Shown here one piece after another: positions 47,804 to 59,408 of a stretch of DNA of 64,000 nucleotides. The stretch lies in NCBI GenBank assembly GCA_019096195.1, contig JAGTXK010000073.1:1488001-1552000 (forward strand), written 5' to 3'. The notes under the pieces were generated by a model. The model was not told the origin of the DNA and did not search any database. It was given only the letters and a program-made list of their open reading frames with translations. Origin of the DNA: Boletus sp. NGJ. Taxonomy: Eukaryota; Basidiomycota; Agaricomycetes; Boletales; Boletaceae. How positions within the stretch are numbered: position 1 is the stretch's first letter; each line of letters begins with the position of its first letter. The position numbers were made by a program, and so were the translations under genes.

Positions 47804-47884
47804 GGAGGTAGAGTAGTCAAGCGATAACGTCACACACCGTCTGGCAGATGTGTCACGTATCCAGGTTCGAGTAACTCTACCTTC
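47804..47884 (+). ncRNA. tRNA-like relic with A-box and B-box-like sequences
   Basis: The 5' GGAGGTA can pair over seven positions with TACCTTC at the 3' end (one G-U). An A-box-like TAGTCAAGCGA starts at 47814 and a B-box-like GGTTCGAGTAA at about 47864, at tRNA-like spacing. The T-arm stem does not pair (CCAGG against AACTC) and the D-stem is poor, so it is not a working tRNA. It could be a decayed tRNA or the head of a SINE. Confidence 0.25.
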
Positions 47885-48456
47885 CCTTTACAACTTAAGT
47901 ATCAGCAAATCCCTTTTTGTGAAAAAAATTCACATCATTTCATGTAGTGTTTTCATAACTTTACAGCATCTACTCTTATTTGGCTAAAGTGATACCAAGT
48001 CTCAAGCAAACTGATTATGGAGTATAGGCTTCCACACACACACAAACATTGATGGTTCGGTCTTATGTGCTCTTTTTGGTTTTACCTCCTCAATCATTAG
48101 AACTCTATCCAGGCACAGAAATTCCGAATCATCATTTCAGTTCCGAGGATTGGTCATTGTACGTCTTAGAGCTCAAGTAACAGAAGGACATGTGACTCTG
48201 TGTGACACACTGAGTGTAATGGTGCTGCTTCGATTGTCTCGTAAATTCCGTCTGATAGAGAGAAAAATCAGTCATGGTACTGGTCTAGGCAGCTGATGAA
48301 CCTTCCCTGAACCCATGGAACGGAAGCAAGTCTGATGCGTGAGTCTCAACTATGCATTTCAGACCACTAGAACAAAAGGTATTTAATCCCCTATTGTTGA
48401 GCCCTCTCCCTGCTCAAAACAATCTACCAGGTACCCCCCACCTAACTCCAAACATT
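47885..48456. other. no recognised gene; monooxygenase promoter
   Basis: AT-richer spacer with a short (CA)n run at about 48033. The final part before 48457 is presumably the promoter and leader of the monooxygenase gene. Confidence 0.4.
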
Positions 48457-50418
<1,962 letters not shown>

Positions 50419-50897
50419 ACAGTATCGCCAGAAGGTGTAAGATCAAAATTTCTTGTAGTTGATCCTCGGGCAGATAGGTGGCCAATGTAATAAATATATA
50501 AAGAAGCCAAATCCATTGTTATCATACCAGGAAGATCGAGATACTACTGACTCGTTACTTCTCTGTGTCGTAAAGGCTGCAAACTGACATTATATTTTGA
50601 AGTCTGGGGCGCACCTCAAAATGTCGTAGCTGAGCCAATCGGGTCGCCAGGTCCATCTATGATCTAGACAAGATGAAAAGGAACTCACCTGTTCGCCACA
50701 AGTATAATAATATACAGTCGACGCCTTTACATTGGCCATGAGCTGCGAACTGCATGGAATGCAACGAACGTAGGCAAAGTCCACCTAAAGTAGATATTCT
50801 TATCAGGACCTTCTATGTATGCAGCAAAACTCTCATGAACGCAAGTATTAACCACCCTACTCCACTGAAGTCAGCTCCCCGACGGTAATTCAATCCT
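50419..50897. other. convergent 3' flanks of monooxygenase and thiolase A
   Basis: The 480 bases between the two stops hold no gene. They are part of the duplicated unit, and their copy can be followed at about 53900-54450. Confidence 0.5.
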
Positions 50898-52971
50898 TTA
50901 TAGTCTAGCAGCTTGCAGCACGTACTGCGACGAATGCTTCGACTTGACTTTGTCCAAGTCCGCAAGCGTGACAGGCTTGCATTCACATCCATGATTGTAT
51001 CCAAGTCTATATCAAATGGAAAGGACACGCGGTCAGCAGACGTGGTGAATCGAACAGATGCTGCGTACCTGGTTCGTCCATCGACGCCACCAGGTTTATA
51101 AAATTCGGGACGACGCAGGAGACTGACGACCACCGCACCACCAATGCCGATATTTTGCACAAGACCATATTTACCACGTTTATCTGCGATGGTAAAAAGT
51201 CCAGGTGCTTGCATCGGACCAGCCCCTGTACACATCATTAATAATGGTACAGATGAACATGACAACCCATTGACTCACATTCACGGAGTTGCACTATTGA
51301 TCACGATTGGGTTAGGGAACGCTATAATAAGGAGAGTTGGGAAACACACTGGTGATATAGAAATGCATGCCCAACCCCGTGGCGCCGATTGGGTTCCCTT
51401 TAGCTTCCAGGCCACCACTGGGATTCACGACGTATTTCCCACCGTACTGTGTGCCCAGGAATGCATTCAAAAATGCCCAGGTGAAGACAATCGTGAACTC
51501 ACTGTGTTGTCATCATCCTCCACCAACTTGTGAGCTGCGTCAGGGGCACAAAGTCCAAGCGCGGGGTATGTGATGAGCTGCGAAGGGAGGTAATCAAACA
51601 CCACGTCAAACATAGTAAATCCTACCTGCCTCATTGGAAGCGAAACAGTCGTGGAGTTCAACTACGCCGACCTCATCTCGCCCTTTCCCAGGTGCGAAAC
51701 CAGCCTGCGCAAACACCTTATCGGCACACTGTTTCGTCATACCGTATCCGACTACTTCCATTGCACTCCCGGACTCAAAGGTAGCCGGGTGATCTGTCTC
51801 GAGTGCTTGTGCCACAATCTCGATGGCCTGGTTCTCGAGCTTATGAGCATGCACAAAATCCTCCGACGCAACGATGCAACAGGCTGCACCATCCTACACC
51901 CATAACACACTTAGCGGTGACTAGGGAGCATGGTAGTGAGATCTACCGATGTTGGACTACACATGAACTTGGTCAGCTGGTTGTTGATCTTTGGAGAGTT
52001 TAAAACCTGTTCTTGAGTCCATCCATTCCGGAACTGTGAATATGGATTGTTGACCGAATGTTTGTGATTCTTCGCCGCTGTCATATCATCGTGCTTCAGC
52101 AACTGTAATGTTATGGGCTATTGTGCCAAGCACGGGGAGTGCAATGCTAAACACAAATGGAACACACCTATCTTCGCAAAATGGGTGATATCAGCACCAT
52201 ATTTCTCGCAGTATTCCTGCCCCGCATTGGCAAACATCCTCGGAGCACCTGGTCCAAAGTTCTCCCCCGTTTTCAAACCAGACTCCAATTCTGCGGATTT
52301 GATGCCAAACAGTATGGCTGGGGATGTACGATCGGGAAAGTTGGTACCCAAACTTCCAGGAGCCATACGTTCGAACCCGAGAGCAAGTGCGCACTCCACA
52401 AGAGAGGACTTGACGGCATTGTTGGCATTGAAGAGCGCGGTGCTACCGGTAGCACAGTTATTGTTGACATTGGTGATCGGGATACCGGTCATGCCGAGGT
52501 TGTAGAGGGCGCGCTATAGGAGCGAAAACTCATCACAACAACGGATGGCACTGAGTAGAAGGGACGGCTCACCTGTCCACTCGTCGAGTCGCCATTGCAG
52601 TATCCAACGAAGGCGGTTTCGACCGCATCATACGTGATACCTATAACGTAGGGTTGTGTGCTGCCCCGTTTCGAACCTGCAGGAAGTGGAACGGGCCTTA
52701 CCTGCGTCGAGCAATGCCTTTGTCGCGGCTTCTAGGCCCATCTGACGGATGCGATATATCAGATGCCTCAGAGTGGATGAGATTGCATTATCTGAGACTC
52801 ACGTCTTCTGTCGTCCTCAGACCCCTTGGCTTTGGAGTTCAAGGTAGTAAATTCAAAGCCATGACAGTAAGTTAAACGTGGGCTCTTGAAGGAGAGCCAG
52901 GCAGGTACCTTGATAAAGGCGGTGGACCCGCATCCAATTATGAAAGTTCTTCTGTGCTTGTTATGCACCAT
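50898..52971 (-). CDS. SCP2-type thiolase, copy A (GHP histidine replaced by Asn)
   Basis: SCP2 thiolases cleave 3-ketoacyl-CoA, often branched-chain or sterol side-chain, in peroxisomes. From the minus-strand ATG at 52971: [77 protein letters not shown], then the nucleophile Cys in NNNCATGS. Further on are [35 protein letters not shown] (the HDCF motif), [18 protein letters not shown] and [16 protein letters not shown]. The family has GHPxGATG there; copy A has Asn for His. After [20 protein letters not shown] and [13 protein letters not shown], the last exons end ...YVLQAARL (Ala-Arg-Leu, a peroxisomal type-1 signal), stop 50900-50898. The intron after ...CFASNE begins with GC. No SCP2 lipid-transfer domain follows. 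The frame is open throughout. Confidence 0.92.
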
Positions 52972-53635
52972 CTTATTACTAGTGACGAGATTGCGGAGGA
53001 GATGACTCGCTAAAGCTAACTGCGGTGTGGGAAAAGGTACGGGTATTATGGTGCACTCAAGGTCGGCACAGCACTCATAGTCTCCCACGTCGAAGGTACC
53101 CAGGATGTTCAGATCGGGGCGAGACAGGATTGGCTCGCGTTGGCCCAAGCAAGGAGACCGACCAGGCGATAGGAGACACGAGTATACCCCAAACCCCGAC
53201 AGGACGAAAGACGCGGCGAGAGGCGAGACGGCCACGGGCGAGGCGCAATCCAGTCCGGGAACGAAGTACTAGGAGCAGGGAGTACCCGAAACTAGCCTAC
53301 ACCAAAGAAAACAGGGACGTCCTACGAACATCAAACATTTCGGTATAAGCAGGGCAATACTGAGGAAATTTTGTATTCGCCGCTGTCCTTGCCAATTTGA
53401 GTGAATGTTGCAGATGCAAGAGAGCCTAAATGGTGCGCAAGGACATTGAGAAGAGGAACTTGAAGAGGGCTAACATGAGGGGAAAAGGAAAAGTTTCAGC
53501 GAGTTCGGGAGCAGTTCATCGACGGCGAGCCGACATTAAATTCAGTATGCGATCTTTGGTTTACTTTGAATCGCTCGGCAAGTAAAAGCGTCATGTTCAT
53601 GTATGAGTTACTGTTACTAACTAGATGCGAACAGT
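52972..53635. other. unique spacer between the duplication units
   Basis: The first 60 bases upstream of thiolase A still resemble the upstream of thiolase B (56504-56570). From about 53035 they part. A purine-rich stretch (about 53110-53300) follows, with an open frame rich in Arg, Glu and Thr and no recognisable family. It may be inserted DNA that separates the units. Confidence 0.4.
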
Positions 53636-53905
53636 ATAGGCATCGGTCAATAACTTTTCAAACCTCTTTTTCCTGTATGGTCTCCAGCTGAGGTCTGGCA
53701 GGGGCATCGGGACATAAGGGCTTCACCAGAAAGTTCACCACAACCACTCTGGCCATGCAAGCTTTTTAAAGACCATAACGAAGAATTGTCAAAGGTCTCC
53801 AGCATCTGGATGGCCCGGGAAGCGGGTTGACGTACTCTGCGAGTCTCAAGAGGAACTTGCGCCGTAAGAGGTTGACCGTGAACGCGCTCAAGCAGACCAA
53901 AGTGC
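53636..53905 (+). pseudogene. relic of the 3' end of the monooxygenase gene
   Basis: The sequence follows 50034-50418: a stretch equivalent to NFPNFFFLYG, then the KFTPTTLAAQAF equivalent (about 53735-53765) and the final KQTK codons at about 53891. Several internal parts are missing, including the conserved GPQAPTALSNGPS, and no open frame spans it. Only the last two exons and flank are represented, with no trace of the first two thirds of the gene. Confidence 0.85.
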
Positions 53906-54454
53906 ACACATTACCGTTGGAAGGTGCAAGATCAAAGTTCTTGCAATTGATTCTCGGACAGGCAGGTGGTCAATGCAGTATCGGGGATCTTTTGGAATAA
54001 ATATGAAAAAAGCCAAGTCCATCGTTGTCATGCTAGGGAGATCAAGATACATTACTTATCCGTGTCGCAAAGACTACAGACCGACCTTTGTATTTTGAAG
54101 CCTGGGGTACACCTCAAATGTTGTAGCTGAGCCAATCAGATTTCCAGGTCCGTCTACGATCTTGACCTGCTGTTTGTGGCCGCTTACGACCCGAGACCTT
54201 GTTTGCTTGCGACAGAATGAAAAGGAACTCACCAGGGTAGTTCACCACTAGGATCAACTGGAAAATGATATAGAGTTGAAGCTTTCATTGGCAACGAGCT
54301 GTAAACTGCATCGAATGCAATGAACGTGAGCAAAGACCACCTAAAGTAGGTATACTTCTCAGGTCCTCTCATATACCAAAATTTATGAATGCAAGTTTTT
54401 AAGTTTTAACCACCCTACTCCACTGAAGACACTCCCGGAGGGGAATTCAAGCTC
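53906..54454. other. copied 3' flank in duplication unit 2
   Basis: No gene. This is the counterpart of 50419-50897, with one added stretch at about 54170-54225 that is absent from unit 1. Confidence 0.5.
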
Positions 54455-56503
54455 TCATAGCCTAGCAGCTTGGAGCACGTATCGCGACGAATGCTTCGAC
54501 TTGACTTTGTCCAAGTCCGCAAGCGTAACAGGCTTGCATTCACATCCATGATTATATCCCAATCTATACCAAATGGAAAGGACATGCGGTCAGCAGACGT
54601 GGTGAATCGAACAGATGCTGCGTGCCTGGTTCGTCCGTCGACGCCACCAGGTTTATAAAATTCGGGACGACGCAGGAGACTGACGACCACCGCACCACCG
54701 ATGCCGATGTTCTGCACGAGACCATATTTACCACGTTTGTCTGCGATGGTAAAAAGTCCAGGTGCTTGCATCGGACCAGCCCCTGACACATCATTAATAA
54801 TGGTACAGATGAACATGACAACCCATTGACTCACATTCACGGAGTTGCACTATTGATCACGATTGGGTTAGAGAACGCTATAATAAGGAGAGTGGAAAAC
54901 ACACTGGTGATATAGAAATGCATGCCCAACCCCGTGGCACCGAGCGGGTGTCCTTTAGCTTCAAGGCCACCACTGGGATTCACGACGTATTTCCCACCGT
55001 ACTGTGTGCCCAGGAATGCATTCAAAAATGCCTGGGTGAACATGATTGTGAACTCACTGTGTTGTCATCATCCTCCACCAACTTGTGAGCTGCGTCAGGG
55101 GCACAAAGTCCAAGCGCGGGGTATGTGATGAGCTGCGAAGGGAGGTAATCAAACACCACGTCAAACATAGAGTAAACCCTACATGCCTCATTGGCAGAAA
55201 AACAGTCGTGGAGTTCCACCACGCCGACCTCATCTCGCCCTTTCCCAGGTGCGAAACCAGCCTGCGCAAACACCTTATCGGCACACTGTTTCGTCATACC
55301 GTATCCGACTACTTCCATTGCACTCCTAGACTCAAAGGCAACCGGGTGATCTGTCTCGAGTGCTTGTGCCACAATCTCGATGGCCTGGTTCTCGAGCTTA
55401 TGAGCATGCACAAAATCCTCCGACACCACGATGCAACAGGCTGCACCATCCTACATGCTTAATTTAGCGATGGCTATGGAAAATGGTAGTGAAATCTACC
55501 GATGTTGGACTACACATGAACTTGGTCAGCTGGTTGTTGATCTTTGGAGAGTTTAAAACCTGTTCTTGAGTCCATCCATTCCGGAACTGTGAATATGGAT
55601 TGTTGACCGAGTGTTTGTGATTCTTTGCGGCTGTCATATCGTCGTGCTTCAGCAACTGGAATGCCATGGGCTATTGTGCCAAGCACAAATGGAACACACC
55701 TATCTTGGCAAAATGAGTGATATCAGCACCATACTTCTCGCAGTATTCCTGCGCCGCGTTGCCGAACATCCTCGGGGCGCCTGGTCCGAAGTTTTTCCCC
55801 GCCTTCAGACCTGACTCCAATTCTTGGGTTTTGGTTCCAAAGAGCATAGTCGGGGATGGACGATCGGGAAAGTTGGTACCCAAACTTCCAGGAGCCATAC
55901 GTTCGAACCCGAGAGCAAGTGCGCACTCCACAAGAGAGGACTTGACGGCATTGTTGGCATTGAAGAGCGCGGTGCTACCGGTAGCACAGTTATTGTTGAC
56001 ATTGGTGATCGGGATACCGGTCATGCCGAGGTTGTAGAGGGCGCGCTATAGGAGCGAAAACTCATCACAACAACGGATGGCACTGAGTAGAAGGGACGGC
56101 TCACCTGTCCACTCGTCGAGTCGCCAAAGCAGTATCCAACGAAAGCGGTTTCGACCTCATCGTACGTGATACCTATAACGTAGGGTTGCGTGTCGCCCCG
56201 TTTCCAACCTGCGGAAGTGGAGCGAGCCTTACCTGCATCGAGCAATGCCTTTGTCGCGGCTTCTAGGCCCATCTGACGGATAGGATATTTCAGATGCGTC
56301 GGAGTGGATAAGATTATATTATCTGACACTCACGTCTTCTGTGGTTCTCAGACCCCTGGGCTTTGGAGTTCAAGTTGAATTCGAAGCCATGACAGTAAGA
56401 CTGAGTAAGTTGGATTCTTGAAGGATGACCAGGCAGGTACCTTGGTAAAGGCGGTGCACCCGCATCCAATTATGAAAGTCCTTCTGAGCTTGTTATGTAC
56501 CAT
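54455..56503 (-). CDS. SCP2-type thiolase, copy B (all catalytic motifs present)
   Basis: Same exon plan as copy A. The minus-strand ATG at 56503 gives [62 protein letters not shown] and the nucleophile motif [16 protein letters not shown], the canonical form, replaces the HDCFASNE of copy A. The last catalytic motif is KGHPLGATG with the expected His. The C-terminus is again QAARL, a type-1 peroxisomal signal, stop 54457-54455. The intron after ...SANE begins with GC in this copy too. Long exons are nearly identical to copy A (for example [20 protein letters not shown]), which points to a fairly recent duplication. Open throughout, so probably the working enzyme. Confidence 0.92.
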
Positions 56504-56639
56504 CTTAAATAATCAGTGACGAAACTGTGGAGGAGGAGATGGCACGGTGGATACAGACAATGATCGCGATGGTGTGGGGAAATGCCCGGGTCTCGGCTAT
56601 TGTTGCTTCCGACGTGTCCTGCTCGATCAACTGTACTGT

Positions 56640-57524
56640 AACTACCTAAACAACACGACGAGATAGTCTACCCTTGTAAACTGCTTCTAGGGCGCAGAGA
56701 GCCAAGGCAAGGTACGTGACGAGCTGACTGAAGTTCATTCCTATAAACAGTGACGGGAGACCGCACCTACGTCGTTCGAAGCAAAGCAGCCTGCAGCTCG
56801 GTCACGGCAAACCGATATTTGCAAAGTGTCCGACGCTCGCCCCATACTCCTTGCCCGGTGTCCCAAAACGTCCTCGGAGCCACAGGCCCAAAACTCCCCA
56901 CCGCGTTTCCTCCGACTCAAAGAATCGACCGGAGAAGGTCCGCCAAGTGGTTGAGGCTTTCCGAAGCCAAGCGCTCAAATCCGTGCACACTCCAAAAGGA
57001 TGGCTTGACGGCATTGATGTGAAAGAGAGCAGTGCTCCCAGTGGAGCAGTTGTTGTTGACCTTCGTTATCGGGATGCCAAGATTATGAATGGCACTCTGC
57101 ATGGAGAAGCTGCTCGCCAGTGATCACGCACTGGAGGGATAGATGATAGAAGAGCCTATTCGGCCGCTCGTCGACTCACCATAGCAATACCCGATCGACA
57201 AGGCGGCCGCAACTAAGTCGTATGTCATACCTCCCAAGTCATGCTTAACATGCTTGTCTACATTAGGCAAACTTGGTGCGCCTTACCTGCATCAAGAAGT
57301 GCCTTTGTCGCAGCTTCCAAACTTATACAATGGGACACATGTCGAATCTGGAGCGGACAAAAAGGAACGGGAGACTCACCTCTGCAGTCGTTCTCTCGCC
57401 CCTGGGCCACGGAGTTCATGGTGGTGAACTTCTTCGCCAATCACAAACAGGTAAGTGAGAAAGTACCTTCTTGAACATGGACGCTGTAAATCCGCAGCCA
57501 ATGATGAGTGTTCCCCCTGGTTGT
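56640..57524 (-). pseudogene. SCP2-type thiolase, third decayed copy
   Basis: Minus-strand pieces in order: GGTLIIGCGFTASMFKK (with an in-frame stop just upstream instead of a start), [22 protein letters not shown], a GMTYDLVAAA-like exon with GYCYGESTSGR, then AIHNLGIPITKVNNNCSTGS. The next part is shifted and degenerate. It jumps directly to an AAGCFASND stretch and a LVTYLALALCALEAVYK-like exon (about 56700-56680). The whole FAKIG-to-VELHD middle and the C-terminal third are missing. It is more diverged than copies A and B are from each other, so it is an older duplicate. Confidence 0.85.
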
Positions 57525-57725
57525 CACTGTCGTCAATGATAGAGTAGTTCATCGACTGACGAATACACATGGACATTCAACTTATCCTTTCTGAGTTATG
57601 GTGTACCTTTGATCTTAATGTTTGATATCACAAGGTCCTGCTAGGTATGGTGTTATCAGGGGGTTGTTTCATTGCTCTCGGATGTAATTGTCATCGGCTA
57701 CATCCCTGATCATGATGACAATAAG

Positions 57726-59176
57726 TCAAAAATTAATATCTTCCGCTGCGGCAAATAGATATACAATCAACCTCCGCACAACCTGATGACAGTTAGCACC
57801 GTCCTTCTCGGGGCGTAGTTCCAACTTACCTCCACATTCACACTGTTCCCGATCAAACGATACTTGGACTTTGTCGACACACGTGGGGGCCATATGAAAT
57901 TGATCGAAGACGAATCTGCATCGGTAAAATGGAAGATACGGAGGAGTTCTGTGGGTGTGAAATATCGGAGACAAAGAGGATCAAGTATCCGCACGGCGTT
58001 TTCGTCGCCACTTGCACGTGCACGGAGAAACAAGTCGAAAACTTGTGCGGTCTAGAACGCAAATGGGCGAGACTAATCAGTTTAGATTGAAGGGACGCAC
58101 ATCGAGGTTTTCGTTCGTCTGGAGAATCGAACCAGCGCGTTCCACAAGCTGAGTGTACCCTAATACGTTTGTGGACGGCTGGTTCGCAAGGAGTGGAAGT
58201 TCGCTTACCTCTAGTGAAACAGCAAGTTCTAATGCCAGACGGTAGTACGATATCAAACAAGCGACCCCACTTGTTCAGCACACGGTCTGTGATCCTGAAC
58301 TGGGAAAATGTCTCCTCATCCACCACCGAGTCTATATACTGCCTCAGATCTGGTGAGGCTGCGTGCGATGGTTGTTGAGACTCATTGTGAGGATCATGAT
58401 ATAGTGGGATATGATCAAGTGAATGATCTGACTTGCCAATGGTCGAATCAAAACGAACGAATTTCAGTGGAGAGAGTTTCGCGAGCAAGTAGTAGCGCAA
58501 CCGCGAGTTTGGGATGCCGAATTGCAGCGGACTCAGAGTGAACTCCACCGTGACATATCCGAGTCTTTGCAGGGTAGACACGAGGTGATGTCGCGTCGTG
58601 GAGTCCTAATGTGCGGATTCAAAAAAGTACTGGCTAGGTGGTTTCCTCGTTCACGCACTTGGAATCCTGCTACATTCTCCACGAGTAAATAACGTGGATG
58701 CATGTCATGTGCCGATAGTTCTGGTAAAACGTTGTCTATGAGGTGCAAGAAAGATTGTGCACGTGGATCAGCTGCCCCTTTGGCCAATGGGTTGAGGACG
58801 GTGTATGGCTGGCATGATGGTGATAGAAGCCACAGATTTGCATTCAATCGAGAGAGGTCAGAGGCAGTGAGTGTTGAAATGTCCGTCTATTCAGCATCAG
58901 GCTAGCCTTAACCCAGCGTCGGCGCATTCGACAGAGTAGGAACTGACCTTGCAAACAATGTCCGCGCCAAGGTTTGCAGCATACACTTGGCACGCGGTCT
59001 GGTCCCAGTCGTAAGCGGCTACAACAGTTGCCCCTGGAATGCCGCTGCGACGGAGCGCGAAATGTAGACCTCCTGACAAGGCGGGTGAACCCAACGGAGA
59101 AGATTCGACTTCCAAACACACCTATTCCGCTGTAAAATTCGACGGCGCGTACCGTTCTCTGCGAATCTTGTGGCAT
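57726..59176 (-). CDS. DNMT2: DNMT2/TRDMT1-type tRNA cytosine-38 C5-methyltransferase
   Basis: Despite DNA-methylase folds, this family methylates C38 of tRNA-Asp. From the minus-strand ATG at 59176 (MPQDSQRTVRAVEFYSGIG) the SAM motif I continues GLHFALRRSGIP after an intron, then AAYDWDQTACQVYAANLGAD. Motif IV reads LLSPSCQPYTVLNP with the catalytic Cys, where the common form is SPPCQPFT. It is followed by RAQSFLHLIDNVL and motif VI RYLLVENVAGF. The target-recognition part has QFGIPNSRLRYYLLAK and the family's own CFT signature in TCCFTRGYTQLVERAGS. The C-terminal motifs are YRLIGNSVNVE and VVRRLIVYLFAAAEDINF, stop 57728-57726. About seven introns, open throughout. Frames upstream of 59176 open only with TTG. 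Confidence 0.95.
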
Positions 59177-59408
59177 AGTAACATGCTCAATCTTGTCTAA
59201 TTCGGCCAATCATCGGTCGTGTTTCCATTACGTCAGCTAATTGCAGCCTGGCCTCGTGCCCGTCCTGGAGGCTTGTTTCGACCAAGTTTTCTCCCCTTCT
59301 CCTCCTTCTTTCCGTCGTCGACACCGGGCCCGCTCATTGTCTCAACTGGCTTACTGCACATTGCAGTCCGGCTCACCGACATCGTCAGCCAGCCCGGCGC
59401 ACCCGTTC
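59177..59408. promoter_or_regulatory. shared divergent promoter of DNMT2 and PHD-finger gene
   Basis: These 232 bases lie between two opposed start codons. C/T-rich on the plus strand toward the PHD gene (about 59285-59320). No specific site recognised. Confidence 0.5.

Noticed and set aside
47807-47881. Functional tRNA with acceptor stem GGTAGAG/CTCTACC
   Set aside because: This alternative pairing is perfect, but it puts the TTCGA loop out of place and leaves neither the D-stem nor the T-stem paired. Only a relic is plausible.
53025-53348. 107-codon open frame between the duplication units
   Set aside because: Low-complexity Arg/Glu/Thr composition, no family, no splice context. It could be part of an insertion but not a supported gene.
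59177-59209. Upstream extension of DNMT2
   Set aside because: The frame there begins with TTG. The ATG at 59176 leads directly into the SAM-binding motif at a normal distance.
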